A DNA stretch of 64,000 nucleotides from Cohnella zeiphila (GTDB lineage Bacteria; Bacillota; Bacilli; Paenibacillales; Paenibacillaceae). Positions 25,142-34,856 of the stretch are shown here, one piece after another (the first letter of the stretch is position 1; the number at the start of each line of letters is the position of its first letter). The stretch is taken from contig NZ_JACJVO010000009.1 in NCBI RefSeq assembly GCF_014212055.1, positions 186,001 to 250,000 of the forward strand, written 5' to 3'. A program made the translations under genes and the position numbers. The notes under the pieces were generated by a model. That model was not told where the DNA came from, made no database searches, and saw only the letters and a program-made list of their open reading frames with translations.

Positions 25142-26761
25142 ATGCCGAAGCGAATTCGGAGATTCTTACCATTCATGCTGCTTGTTACAGTCCTTTTGTT
25201 CAGCGCGTGTACGAGTGAAGGGGAGAAACAACAGACCTCCAATGGGGAAGAGAAAGCGGAAGATTCGAATTTCAATGAGGAAGGCTATCCCATCGTAAAA
25301 GACAAGATCACGTTGAAGCTTTTTGGACCCAAGAATATGGTTCACTCCGATTGGGCAACAATGGACTTCTTCAAAGCGATGGAGGAGAAGACGAACATTA
25401 GCTTTGAATTTGACACCCCGCCATCAGGCGATGCTTTCATGGAGAAAAAGAATTTGCTCGTGGCCAGCGGAGAGCTTCCTGATATTTTCTTTGCGGCGCA
25501 GCTTTCAGCGGAGGATGAAGTGAATTATGGCAGCCAAGGCATCATTATTCCATTGGAAGGGTTAATCGAGAAGTATGCGCCGAATCTGTCGGCACTTCTT
25601 CAGGATCCCGTCATCAAGAGTTCGATAACCGCTACGGACGACCATATTTATGCGCTGCCTCAATTAACGGAAACATATCTAAATTATCCCAAAATATGGA
25701 TTAATACGACTTGGCTTGATCGATTAGGATTGCAAATGCCGACCACCGTCGAGGAATTCTATAATGCCTTGGTAGCGATCAAAAACGGCGATCCGAACGG
25801 GAACGGGAAAGCGGATGAAATCCCGATTACGGATGTTGGAGGTGTAGATGAAGTAAAACATACGATTTTAGCCGCTTTTGGTTTATTGAATGGCCAGTAT
25901 GGAGCCGAGGTCGGAGTGGAGAACGATACAGCCTTTTTTGCTCCTACCGATCCAAGATACAAAGCGTATTTGGAATTTATGAACAGGCTATATTCGGAAG
26001 GACTGCTGGATGCGGAGACATTCTCTCAAACCAGTCAGCAATGGGTCGCAAAAGGAAATGAAGGCAGATACGGCTCACTTGCAACTGCCGGAGCATTCCT
26101 TGTAGTCGGAAATGAGAGGAATTTCGATTATGACGTGCTCCCGCCGCTTACCTCTTCTTTAAACGACAAGAAGTTGCAACTCAAAACACCGACGATCATC
26201 AGAGGGACATTTGCCATTTCGTCTTCCGATCCGTACCCAGAAGCTACGATCCGGTGGGTCGATTATTTGTATTCGCAGGAAGGAACTGTGCTACTTTCCG
26301 AAGGAATCGAAGGCGTTCATTGGTACGAGGCGGAAGGCGGAGGAATTAAATATAACATTCCGGAAGGGATGGACGTCCAGATGTGGCGTGGTTCGATCTC
26401 TCCTGACCCGGGAGAAGTGACTCCCAAAGATTTCCGCGAGCATTTCGCCAGAATGTCTGCTTTCGAAGAGAAAACCAACCCGATGAACTTCCATATCACT
26501 TCGGAAACCAACGAAAAGCTGAAGCCGTTCGCACAAATCGGATTTCCTCAGGTTTACTTTACGAACGAGGAGCAGCAAGAATTGAACGTCTTGTCTGCGG
26601 ATATCCGAATCTACGTGAAGCAGATGGAAGCCAAGTTCGTCACCGGAGAAACTTCAATGAACGAATGGGATAATTACGTGAATATACTAAAGAAGATGAA
26701 GGTTGACCATTTCGTAAAAATCTATCAACAAGCCTATGACCGTTGGAAGGCAGCGCAATAA
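25142..26761 (+). CDS. Extracellular sugar-binding lipoprotein
   Basis: 539 residues. Lipoprotein signal MPKRIRRFLPFMLLVTVLLF with lipobox FSAC. The linker TSEGEKQQTSNGEE follows. The body carries LLVASGELPDIFFAAQ and the loop DPNGNGKADE near residue 220, an EF-hand-like Asp/Asn-rich loop seen in several LplA-type proteins and probably binding Ca2+. AAGGGG at 25125-25130 is too close to ATG 25133 and fits ATG 25142 better. It is the third gene of its operon, unlike 5789 where the binding protein comes first. It ends 16 bases before the stop of the convergent regulator gene. Ligand unknown. Confidence 0.9.
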   Translation: MPKRIRRFLPFMLLVTVLLFSACTSEGEKQQTSNGEEKAEDSNFNEEGYPIVKDKITLKLFGPKNMVHSDWATMDFFKAMEEKTNISFEFDTPPSGDAFMEKKNLLVASGELPDIFFAAQLSAEDEVNYGSQGIIIPLEGLIEKYAPNLSALLQDPVIKSSITATDDHIYALPQLTETYLNYPKIWINTTWLDRLGLQMPTTVEEFYNALVAIKNGDPNGNGKADEIPITDVGGVDEVKHTILAAFGLLNGQYGAEVGVENDTAFFAPTDPRYKAYLEFMNRLYSEGLLDAETFSQTSQQWVAKGNEGRYGSLATAGAFLVVGNERNFDYDVLPPLTSSLNDKKLQLKTPTIIRGTFAISSSDPYPEATIRWVDYLYSQEGTVLLSEGIEGVHWYEAEGGGIKYNIPEGMDVQMWRGSISPDPGEVTPKDFREHFARMSAFEEKTNPMNFHITSETNEKLKPFAQIGFPQVYFTNEEQQELNVLSADIRIYVKQMEAKFVTGETSMNEWDNYVNILKKMKVDHFVKIYQQAYDRWKAAQ

Positions 26762-26777
26762 ACTAACCAGAGAAAGC

Positions 26778-29039
26778 CTATACCGTATGCCCGACTTCGT
26801 CGGGCTTTTGTTTTGCGGGGGAAGTCGATATGGCTCGATATCGTCCGGGCGTCATCCCTACTGATTTTCTGAATTTTCGGATAAAATTGGAAACGTCGAA
26901 ATAGCCGGCTTCCTGAATAATGGACTGGATAGGGGCCGCAGTTGTCACCAATTTCAATTTGATAAATTCCATGCGCAGCCTTGTTAGATATTCCATGAAT
27001 GGAGTGCCGGTTTCCTCCTTAATTATTCTGCTGAGATGGGAAGTCGATACATTGTACTTATCGGCGAGTTGATCAAGCGAGAGATCATAATTACAAAAGT
27101 TGGAATTGATAAATTGAATGACCAATTTACCGAGCATTGTGGACTGCTTTGTTTTAAGCTGCTCCACCTCGTTACAGATATCAGAGACAATGCAGGTTAG
27201 CTTTTCTTTCAATTCAACGAATGTCCTGCATTTCGTCAACGTTTTTAACTGAACGGACGCTTTATCAAGATTCAATTCCTTATCGATGGCATGCACTTGC
27301 AGGATGATATCGTTACAGACCATTTTTAACGAAAATACAGACTGTTCCTTTTGATTGAGATTTCGAAAAATATGGTTCAAGGATTCTAGGGAGACTTGCT
27401 TGTCTCCTCGTTTCAGGCTTTCTGCAAACTTAATTTGCTCCTTTAGGGGAACCGATAGCGACTCATTGTCCCATTCGTGAATATCTTCGAAAAAGATCAT
27501 GCTTCCGTTTGTTGCCGTAAATTCATATTCCAAGGCGGCAAGCGCTTCAATAAAGGAATGATTGACATGCAACAATTGAGGATATACGGTACCGATTCCA
27601 ATGACGAACGACGGATTGTTTTGTCTATAAAGCAAATTCCGGAGTTTATCAGCGACTTGCTCTTGGATTTGGCGATGCGTCGCAGATTGCCTTTCGTATC
27701 CGACTAGCAGCGCGATATTGTTCTTGTGAAGAGACTCCAGGGCATAAATGCACTTGTACTGTTCCTGGAGTGCCGTAAGCCACGATTTTACCTCGTCAAG
27801 ATCTGTGTGGCGGAAAACCAGCATGAAGTAATGGTCGGCGTTCAGGTACATGCCGACGATATCCAAGTCGGTCTCGACATCCTCCGTGCTCTTATAGCTT
27901 CCATTAAGCAACTTGGACAATACACGTTCGATTGCCCAAGGTTGTTGCAAATCCACTTTTTTCATCAAAGCTCCTCGATGGTCGTATACTTCAGTAAAAA
28001 CCTCGCGAATCAGGAACAGCTCGTTCCTGCTCTCCCGACGGCCGCTGCCCCAACCCTTCCGGATAAAATTTGCCAATTCCCTGACAGGCTTAGTGTTTTT
28101 GAAGGCTAACCACACCGCTGAAATTAAACTTATGAAAACAATGACGCCAAGCAAGACGAACAAGAACGATTGAACATGTGTAACCGGCTGAAGAAATTGC
28201 TTGCTCGGCACGATGGCGGCAAACGTCAATCCACTTTTTGCCGAAACGACATAGATGGCGGAATAACGTTTACCCGACAGTTTTATATCCTGTATGCCCG
28301 TGCCCGCCGAGTCGGCTCTTTGACGGATCATCGACTGGAAGTGGGAGAATGGAACATCCACGCCTTCCGTATGGGCAGCCCAAGTCTTCAGGTTCTTGTC
28401 AAATATGACGATAGACCTGTCCAAACCATCTAAAATGTCGTTGATATAGTTGGACAACACGGATTTTTGGATGGTATACAGGACTGTCCCGTAGTGGAAA
28501 CTTTCTTTCGGTTTGATTGGATAATAAAAAGCAATTAAATCCTCGCTCCAATCCGGGCGGAGCAAGGTGGTCTCGGAATGATTCAAATCGTCTGTTAATC
28601 GAAGCAAGGAAGCATCGGTCATTTTATATTCCTTGGCCAAAACCCCCAGAGATTGGGAACCGTTCTGGGAATAAATCGTGTCATCGCCGCGAAAATAAAC
28701 GAAAACGCTATCGATAATGCTGCTGTTTACTTTATATTTCTGCAACTCCTCAATCGCCGTTTTTGCTGCCACTCGATTGTTTCGCACCATAAAGGGAGTC
28801 AAAGTGGGGTCATACGCGATCCTGACAGCAATATCGTTTAGTTCCTTTAGGCGAAGATCCAAAAGGGTCTTGATCTGATCGAGTTGGTTCAAGCTGGACG
28901 ATTCAATCTGGGCTTTGGTGTACCCAATCGAGTTGTTGTACATGGTCCATCCTAGAATGGTAAAGGGAATGAGAAAAATGGCTATCAAGGACAAGAAATA
29001 AGTCGTGAATATACCTGTCTTGAACTTGAAGGAATTCAT
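26778..29039 (-). CDS. Membrane-anchored AraC-family regulator with extracellular sensor
   Basis: 753 residues. TM1 at about 12-32 (TYFLSLIAIFLIPFTILGW), an extracellular sensor region of about 260 residues (Cache-like), TM2 at about 295-315 (FLFVLLGVIVFISLISAVWLAF), a long cytoplasmic linker, and a C-terminal AraC double helix-turn-helix at about 640-735 (LSLDQLADKYNVSTSHLSRIIKEETGTPFMEYL...AGYFDVSNFIRKFRKSVGMTPGRYR). Proteins of this architecture (YtdP/YesS-like) sense an extracellular sugar or binding protein and activate nearby uptake genes. It is convergent with the ABC operon 23113-26761, its likely target. The final residues KPDEVGHTV are encoded by the neighbour's terminator hairpin. 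Confidence 0.9.
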   Translation of the reverse strand: MNSFKFKTGIFTTYFLSLIAIFLIPFTILGWTMYNNSIGYTKAQIESSSLNQLDQIKTLLDLRLKELNDIAVRIAYDPTLTPFMVRNNRVAAKTAIEELQKYKVNSSIIDSVFVYFRGDDTIYSQNGSQSLGVLAKEYKMTDASLLRLTDDLNHSETTLLRPDWSEDLIAFYYPIKPKESFHYGTVLYTIQKSVLSNYINDILDGLDRSIVIFDKNLKTWAAHTEGVDVPFSHFQSMIRQRADSAGTGIQDIKLSGKRYSAIYVVSAKSGLTFAAIVPSKQFLQPVTHVQSFLFVLLGVIVFISLISAVWLAFKNTKPVRELANFIRKGWGSGRRESRNELFLIREVFTEVYDHRGALMKKVDLQQPWAIERVLSKLLNGSYKSTEDVETDLDIVGMYLNADHYFMLVFRHTDLDEVKSWLTALQEQYKCIYALESLHKNNIALLVGYERQSATHRQIQEQVADKLRNLLYRQNNPSFVIGIGTVYPQLLHVNHSFIEALAALEYEFTATNGSMIFFEDIHEWDNESLSVPLKEQIKFAESLKRGDKQVSLESLNHIFRNLNQKEQSVFSLKMVCNDIILQVHAIDKELNLDKASVQLKTLTKCRTFVELKEKLTCIVSDICNEVEQLKTKQSTMLGKLVIQFINSNFCNYDLSLDQLADKYNVSTSHLSRIIKEETGTPFMEYLTRLRMEFIKLKLVTTAAPIQSIIQEAGYFDVSNFIRKFRKSVGMTPGRYRAISTSPAKQKPDEVGHTV
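26789..26814 (+). terminator. Terminator inside the 3' end of a convergent gene
   Basis: GCCCGAC (26789-26795) and GTCGGGC (26799-26805) around a TTC loop, then TTTTGTTTT. It terminates the binding-protein operon. It lies within the last codons of the regulator gene on the opposite strand. Confidence 0.85.
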
Positions 29040-29696
29040 TGCCTTACACCTTCCCTTAGTTCATTTGTAATTCCTCAATCTTGATAGATATTAATATATC
29101 ATGACTAAACTAAATGAGGGGAAACAATAATTAAGCCCAGCAAAAAATGAATAGAGGATACCAAGAGAGTTCTAATTTTTCATAATATTCTTACGGCATA
29201 TTTGAACCAAATTCGTATTTTATACATAAACCTAAGCAGCTAAACCCCTTGTCTATTAAGGGGGGTTATAATGAGAAAATAATTAAGTTCGCCCGGATTG
29301 TTCGATGGTACAAAACAACCCCAAATCATTTGATTTGGGGTTGTTTTGACTAAGTTGTGTATTAGATTGACATAAAAATTTCTCGTTCGTAGGTCAATAA
29401 ATGTTTACACAAAATCGAAAATGCAAAATAAATAAGGTCTTTTAATCGGCCAATGTTCTCGTCACGCCGTCGTCATCTTGAGTTTTGTCGAACAATTCGA
29501 ATCCCATCACTTGGATTTATTTTGAAAATCACCCTCTCATTAATGTCTTTCGCTAAACCTGTTATTGAATTCGCTTATCTAATACTGAGTAAATTTCATA
29601 CTTAAACCATGTTCCATGATTCTTCCGCATAAATAAATTCAATACGTAGTGTATTGGTCAAAGAGGATATTAAGAGAATTTTTGCTCACCAAATGA
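29040..29696. other. Gene-free AT-rich region
   Basis: About 650 bases with no coding frame I can support. It holds the upstream region of the membrane-anchored regulator and a long hairpin at 29311-29348. At 29270-29279 an ATG-AGA-AAA-TAA after AAGGGGGG is a start with ribosome binding site but only three codons, possibly a gene remnant. Confidence 0.5.
29311..29348 (-). terminator. Perfect 18-bp inverted repeat with 2-base loop
   Basis: Positions 29311-29328 are the exact reverse complement of 29331-29348. The arms carry CCCC/GGGG cores flanked by AAAACAA/TTGTTTT, so both strands read as a terminator. It is the first hairpin downstream of the GH106 gene (ends 29697, minus strand), though about 350 bases away. 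Confidence 0.65.
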
Positions 29697-32600
29697 TCAA
29701 ACTCGCGCTTCCGAAACAAGCCGTACCGGACCGAAAAGTCCCGATCGCAGCTGTCCGTCCACGATGTAGTGGGTCGGGCTTGCTCCGTGCAAATAGTTGG
29801 CGATCGTATTGAAGACGGAGACTTCGATCCGGTTGCTTCCGCTCGTCAGCAGCGCGGTGACGTCAAGCCGGTAGGGAGACCAGATGCAGACGCCGGCCTC
29901 GCGTCCGTTCACGCGAACCTCCGCCGTTCCTCTGACTTCGCCAAGGTCGAGGAACGTATGGCCTTCCGGCGTTCGATCCAGCGTCACGGACGTTTCGTAA
30001 TGAACGCCGCCGGAATAGGTCTCCAGGCCTTGGGCCGTCCAGTCGCCCGGCTCCATGCTGCCGGTTCCGATCCGGTAGGTGATCGGCTCGCGAAGCAGAG
30101 CGCCTCCGGTTCTGCCGCGCTTCGGAACGATGCGAAGCGCGGCGGTTCTCCGCACGCTCTCCGGATTAGGCAGCGCCGCGTTCTCCCCGTCGACCCGGAT
30201 CTCCGCTCCGTCGACCCACAGCCTCGCCTCTCCGTCCGCCGGAATCCTGGCTTGTGACGCGCCGGGCGGGAGCGTCCAGCGGAGCCATTCCGCCGGGCTG
30301 TTTCCAAAGCCGGCGTCAACGTCGAGCGCGATGACGGTTCCGTCCGCCGTCCGGTCATCCAGCCATTCGGCTCCCGGGAGAGGATGCGGCCTGCGACGAA
30401 GCTCGGGGTAGGCCGGCTCCTGAATGGACAGGTCGTTGAGCTTCCAATCCAGCCAGAGCTCCGCTTGTTGTTCGGGCTGCCCGTCGCGGCATACGGTCCA
30501 ATCGGTGCCGGTCGTGAACGCGACCGTTCGTCCGTCCTGCGCTTCGGCGATTCCGTCGATCAGGATGCCGGCCGCCTTGCCGATATCCTCCATGACCACC
30601 TCGATCGTGTTCTCGCCTTGACGGAAACAGGACACCGGATAAGGGAGCACGCGCCTTCCCTTGGCATACGGGTCGAAGCCGCCCTGTCTCCCGACGATCG
30701 TGCCGTTGACCCGGACGCTTGCGGTCGCATCCGCCGCCATCTGGATCGTTCCCGACGCCGGGGCGAACGGGAGATGGACCGTGCCGGCGAACCGGATCAC
30801 ATCGTCCTTGACATAAGGCGCCGGCACCTGAAGCCATTCCGGCCGCGCGAAGGCTTCCTTGCCGCGGACGAGAGACCAATAGGCGCGCAGCTCTTGTTTC
30901 GTCCTGGCGGTCAGCCTGATTTCGAGCGCGTTGAGCCCTTCGCGGAGATGGACCGGGAAGTAGGCCAGATAGCCGCGGTCCGTCGTCTCCGCCTCCCGGC
31001 CGTTGACCCAGATCCGCTTGTCCGCGCCGGCGCCGACGGCCAGGATCAGCTCCTGCTCTCCGTCGGACCAGACGCCGGTCCGCACCTGCACCGCTTCGCC
31101 GGCCTCGACGGCGCCGAACGCGAGAAATTCGCTCGGTACGTGCGCCTTCGGACCGAGCGTGCGGACGTGAATGCGATCGTGGGAGATGCCGCGCGTCAGG
31201 GAATATTCCGCGGCCTTCCATTCCGCCCCCGGGGCCAGCGGAGCAGCCGCGTCCGTATGCGGCGCGGGCAGCTCATGCTCCGCTGCCGGCCCCGTCCAAT
31301 GCGCATAAACGCCGAACGTTGCCTGCACCCGCGACCAGCCGTTGTCTCCGTGCGCATGCTGCCAGCCGGCCGCCAAGCCGTCGATTCCGGGCGCTTCCTT
31401 GCGATGGCTGAAATACCAGGTGGAGACGGGCGGGGCCCCTTCGCCGTTCGGCTTGTCGAAATCTCCGAAGCGGTTCTCCAGCGTCGGGATCAGCTCCGTT
31501 TTCCAGCGCCCGCCGATTTCCGCGAGCACGTCTTGGCGAACGGCCGGCAGAGCAGCCGGCTCTCCGGAAACCGGAGATTTCGACGGTTGACCCGCTCTCC
31601 GCCATACCAGCAGGGAAGCAGGACCTTTATCGAACGGAACGGAGATCACGCTGCGGCCTTTGCCGTCCTTCGATACGACGGCCGGACGGCGCTCTCCCGT
31701 TAGCGGATCCCAGAGCTCGGCGTCCAGCACCTCTCCCCGCACCGCGACCCGGGATTCCCGGAAGTACCGGTCGGGAGAGAACCGGTAATCGGGATGCTGC
31801 CACACCGTAAACGGACCATGTTCCGTCGCCATCGGATGAAGCGAAGGCACGAACAGGATGTCATGATCGCCGACGCGCCGGTGAAGGGTGGGCACGGCCG
31901 CGTCGATTTCTTTCGGCAGGCCGGACAGCGCCTCCGGCAGCGCATCCGGGGAAGCGATGAAGCTCGCTTGTCCGCTCTCGAATAACGCGGCCAGCTTCGC
32001 CGTCCACTCGCCTCCCGAAGCCAACGGACGCGGAATCGTCCCGACCGCGATCAGCAATCCTCCGTTCTCCGCGAAACGAACCAGCTTCTCCGCCGTCCGT
32101 TCCCGGACGACGGAGCAGGCCGGGAGCACGACGGCGCGATAGCTCTCGTCCCGGATCCGCAGGCGGCCGTCCGAAACGATCGCCTCGTGGACCGCTTCGT
32201 CGCTGAGCACGTCGAAGTCCCTGCCGTCGCCGTCCAGGGCGCCGGTCTTCGGCATGTTCCAGTACATTTTGCCGACCAGGGCGCGGTAGCAATCCCTTGC
32301 GGCCAGGGCAGGTTCTAGCGGTCCCTCCAGGGTGAAATGGGCTTGAACCGTTGACGTCGGGAACAAAACGCCGACATCGCAGACGTGGCTGCCCCGCGTT
32401 AGCAAGTAGCAGAGCCGGCTCACGCTGTCCGCGAACCGCGAATAATGCCGCCAGTAGGGCTGACGCCAGCAGGTCGACGGCGGCGCCCATTCGTACCAGC
32501 CTCCTCGCGTGCTGTAGTAGGCTGCGTGAGGATTATAAAGGTTGCCGCCCGCGCGAATCCACGGAATCAGCCAATCGTACGTTTCCTCCAGGGTTCCGCC

Positions 32601-33698
32601 CCAGCCGCTGCTGTGGAACACTTCGATCCATACCCGTTCGCGGCCGTTCAAGTGCGCGAGCGAGCTGTGAATCTTGGTTTCGCCGTGGTGGTCGCTGCCC
32701 GGGGCGCCGTACCAGCGGTGCGTGCGCAAGTAATCCGCATAGCTGCGTACGCCGCCCGGAGCGTCGCCTTCCCGGGCGGGGCCCTGCTGGTCGAACCCGC
32801 AGGTCAGGCCGTTGCGCTCGTGCCATTCGTAGAAGGGGATAAAGAACGCTTCTTCCGCCAGATCGGCCCGCACTTCCTGATAGTCCATGCGCACCCGCTG
32901 CGCCTCGTCGTCCTCGCCCTCCCACAAATAAGAGGCGCGCGCGAGCAAGTCATAGCCCTTCCGCGCGAGAAAAGCTTCCGCGAATCCCGCGCTCCAGGTG
33001 GGCATATTCGGCAGTTCGTCCTGGAACGAGCCGACGATCGAACGGCCGAACCACTTGCCGAGACGCCGTTCGAATTCCCTGTGCACCATGGTGAGCAATC
33101 GGTCGCAGGCCTCGGGCGAGAAGTAGTCGAAATTGCGCTGGACCGTATAGATCAACCGCAGCCTATGCGGAGCGGAGCGCCAGGTGGAGGCGATCCCGTC
33201 CACGATGGGAACGGATTCGTACGGTCCCGCCGTCCGGCCTTCCTCATCGATCGCCGCGGCCGTTGCCGTCAGCGGTACGCCGCCCGACGGGCAATGCGCT
33301 TCCAGGCGGCCCGTTCCTTCCGTTACGATGCACTCCAGATGCCGCCCGGCGTAGCCGCTGTTTTCACGGACCAATTCGCCTTGAAGATTGGCGCCGGAGA
33401 AGCCGATTTGATCGTAAAACCAGATTCGGATGCCGATCTCGGCCGCATAGGCGCAGACGCCGTCGAAGACGTCCCACCATTCCTCGGACAGAAAACGGGG
33501 CCGGTCGGCATCGGAGCCGTACATGGGGCCGGTCGGCGCCAGATTGAGGACGACCAGATTATAGACGCCGCCTTCCTTGAACCGGTCCATCTGCCAGCGC
33601 AGCCTGTCCAGTTCCAGCCGGTCGCCGCTCCACCACCAGATCGGCGCGGGGGAATAGTCTTTGGGCGGGGTCCGGAACTGTTCCGCGATTTTGTCCAT
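29697..33698 (-). CDS. GH106-like alpha-L-rhamnosidase
   Basis: 1333 residues, no signal peptide. The N-terminus APIWWWSGDRLELDRLRWQMDRFKEGGVYNLVVLNL, followed by EEWWDVFDGVCAYAAEIGIRIWFYDQIGFSG, is the characteristic barrel opening of GH106 enzymes. SFQDELPNMPTWSAGF and the long GLTCGFDQQGPAREGD...WYGAPGSDHHGETKIHSS region follow. The second half contains beta-sandwich domains, ending in a GH2-type sugar-binding domain (LDLGEVRGTAEVRVNGREAGVCIWSPYRLDVT). It should release L-rhamnose from plant or bacterial polysaccharides. The cytoplasmic location suits imported oligosaccharides. It is divergent from an AraC regulator at 33830. GC-rich, unlike the DNA to its left. Confidence 0.82.
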   Translation of the reverse strand: MDKIAEQFRTPPKDYSPAPIWWWSGDRLELDRLRWQMDRFKEGGVYNLVVLNLAPTGPMYGSDADRPRFLSEEWWDVFDGVCAYAAEIGIRIWFYDQIGFSGANLQGELVRENSGYAGRHLECIVTEGTGRLEAHCPSGGVPLTATAAAIDEEGRTAGPYESVPIVDGIASTWRSAPHRLRLIYTVQRNFDYFSPEACDRLLTMVHREFERRLGKWFGRSIVGSFQDELPNMPTWSAGFAEAFLARKGYDLLARASYLWEGEDDEAQRVRMDYQEVRADLAEEAFFIPFYEWHERNGLTCGFDQQGPAREGDAPGGVRSYADYLRTHRWYGAPGSDHHGETKIHSSLAHLNGRERVWIEVFHSSGWGGTLEETYDWLIPWIRAGGNLYNPHAAYYSTRGGWYEWAPPSTCWRQPYWRHYSRFADSVSRLCYLLTRGSHVCDVGVLFPTSTVQAHFTLEGPLEPALAARDCYRALVGKMYWNMPKTGALDGDGRDFDVLSDEAVHEAIVSDGRLRIRDESYRAVVLPACSVVRERTAEKLVRFAENGGLLIAVGTIPRPLASGGEWTAKLAALFESGQASFIASPDALPEALSGLPKEIDAAVPTLHRRVGDHDILFVPSLHPMATEHGPFTVWQHPDYRFSPDRYFRESRVAVRGEVLDAELWDPLTGERRPAVVSKDGKGRSVISVPFDKGPASLLVWRRAGQPSKSPVSGEPAALPAVRQDVLAEIGGRWKTELIPTLENRFGDFDKPNGEGAPPVSTWYFSHRKEAPGIDGLAAGWQHAHGDNGWSRVQATFGVYAHWTGPAAEHELPAPHTDAAAPLAPGAEWKAAEYSLTRGISHDRIHVRTLGPKAHVPSEFLAFGAVEAGEAVQVRTGVWSDGEQELILAVGAGADKRIWVNGREAETTDRGYLAYFPVHLREGLNALEIRLTARTKQELRAYWSLVRGKEAFARPEWLQVPAPYVKDDVIRFAGTVHLPFAPASGTIQMAADATASVRVNGTIVGRQGGFDPYAKGRRVLPYPVSCFRQGENTIEVVMEDIGKAAGILIDGIAEAQDGRTVAFTTGTDWTVCRDGQPEQQAELWLDWKLNDLSIQEPAYPELRRRPHPLPGAEWLDDRTADGTVIALDVDAGFGNSPAEWLRWTLPPGASQARIPADGEARLWVDGAEIRVDGENAALPNPESVRRTAALRIVPKRGRTGGALLREPITYRIGTGSMEPGDWTAQGLETYSGGVHYETSVTLDRTPEGHTFLDLGEVRGTAEVRVNGREAGVCIWSPYRLDVTALLTSGSNRIEVSVFNTIANYLHGASPTHYIVDGQLRSGLFGPVRLVSEARV

Positions 33699-33829
33699 CC
33701 CTCATCAAGCCTCCTTCGATCGCTTGTGTTGCAGCCTCATTTTATCGACAAGGTTCGGCCGGGAAAATGGAGGCGGGAAGGTTTTTTTGTATTCGGGTCG
33801 AATGAGATACGTGGATTGGAGGCGTTGAC

Positions 33830-34741
33830 ATGTATTCGATACTTCCCGTGCACGACCGGAATTTATCTCCGTACATCCGCTATGCGCATGAGCTGGATTT
33901 GACCAAAGGCTATTTGCTGCTGAACCGGATCATTTACGATCACGAGTTCGTCTTCGGCATTTCCGGCCGGGCGTTCGTCACGATGGGCGGAGCGACGCAC
34001 GCCGTCGGGCCGGGCGATCTGCTTCTGATCAAGCCGCATGTTCCCCATACGATGAAGGTCGTGGACGAGACGCCGTTCCGCAGCGTCTGCGTGCATTTCG
34101 ACTGGACGGATTTGGGGCCGGCTTCGGATTTTTCCCCGATCGGAGTGTACCTCAACGTCAAGCATGCCTCCATAAGCAAGGCGGCGGCCAAGGAGCTTGA
34201 AGCGCGGCCGGCGGACGAGTTTGCGGAATTCGCCTGGCCGGCGCACCTGACGGTGAGCGAGTCCTTGCCGTTCCTGTCGTCCTTTCGCGAAGTCGTCAAG
34301 CATTTCCGCGAGGCCAGGCTCGGCTCGAAGCTTCACATGAAGGCCGCTTTCTTAAGAATCATCGCGATGGCGGCCGACGAGCTGACGACCGACGAGGGCA
34401 TTCCGAAGGGGTATCCTCATGCGGATCTCGTCCGGGAAGCGATGCGCACGATCCGGCAGCGGTATCGGGAGCCGATTGTCCATGAGGAATTGGCGGCGCA
34501 GAGCGGACTGTCTCCGAAGTACTTCGGCAAGCTGTTCAAGGGAGCGATCGGCCGGACGATCACCGAATATTTGCTCGATATCCGCATGGAGCGGGCCAAG
34601 GAGCTGCTCGCGGCGACGGCTTCTCCCCTCAAGGAGATTGCCGCGTCCGTGGGAATTGACGATGTGTACTATTTCAGCAAGCTGTTCAAGCGGATCGAGG
34701 GCATGCCGCCCGGCCAATACAGGAAGACGATGCGCCGATAG
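33830..34741 (+). CDS. AraC-family transcriptional regulator
   Basis: 303 residues. N-terminal cupin sensor domain (FVTMGGATHAVGPGDLLLIKPHVPHTMKVV) and C-terminal double helix-turn-helix (VHEELAAQSGLSPKYFGKLFKGAIGRTITEYLL...AASVGIDDVYYFSKLFKRIEGMPPGQYRK). It is divergent from the GH106 gene with about 130 bases between, so it probably activates that gene in response to the released sugar. The start ATG at 33830 follows GGAGG. Confidence 0.9.
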   Translation: MYSILPVHDRNLSPYIRYAHELDLTKGYLLLNRIIYDHEFVFGISGRAFVTMGGATHAVGPGDLLLIKPHVPHTMKVVDETPFRSVCVHFDWTDLGPASDFSPIGVYLNVKHASISKAAAKELEARPADEFAEFAWPAHLTVSESLPFLSSFREVVKHFREARLGSKLHMKAAFLRIIAMAADELTTDEGIPKGYPHADLVREAMRTIRQRYREPIVHEELAAQSGLSPKYFGKLFKGAIGRTITEYLLDIRMERAKELLAATASPLKEIAASVGIDDVYYFSKLFKRIEGMPPGQYRKTMRR

Positions 34742-34777
34742 CATGCAAAAAGTGGTTTTCAGCCGGAAACCGATGTG

Positions 34778-34806
34778 TTACCATGTGCTAAACAAAACGT
34801 TTATTT
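34778..34806 (+). promoter_or_regulatory. Candidate promoter of the FGGY kinase operon
   Basis: TTACCA (34778-34783), 17-base spacer, TTATTT (34801-34806). Both hexamers are weak matches, but spacing and the adjacent inverted repeat support the site. Confidence 0.45.
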
Positions 34807-34807
34807 T

Positions 34808-34821
34808 TGGACAAATGTCCA
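34808..34821. promoter_or_regulatory. Candidate SorC-type operator
   Basis: TGGACAAATGTCCA is an inverted repeat of TGGACA/TGTCCA with a 2-base centre, lying just after the candidate -10 and 36 bases before the kinase start. SorC-family regulators often use TGAACA-like half sites, and a SorC-family gene is third in this operon. Autoregulation is the natural inference. Confidence 0.55.
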
Positions 34822-34856
34822 CAGCGGGCGAAATAGACGACGTGAGGAGACGGAGC

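Noticed and set aside
29311..29348. Long perfect inverted repeat considered as an operator or replication/transfer site
   Set aside because: A GC core with A/T-rich flanks and no adjacent recombinase or plasmid gene fits a bidirectional terminator better.
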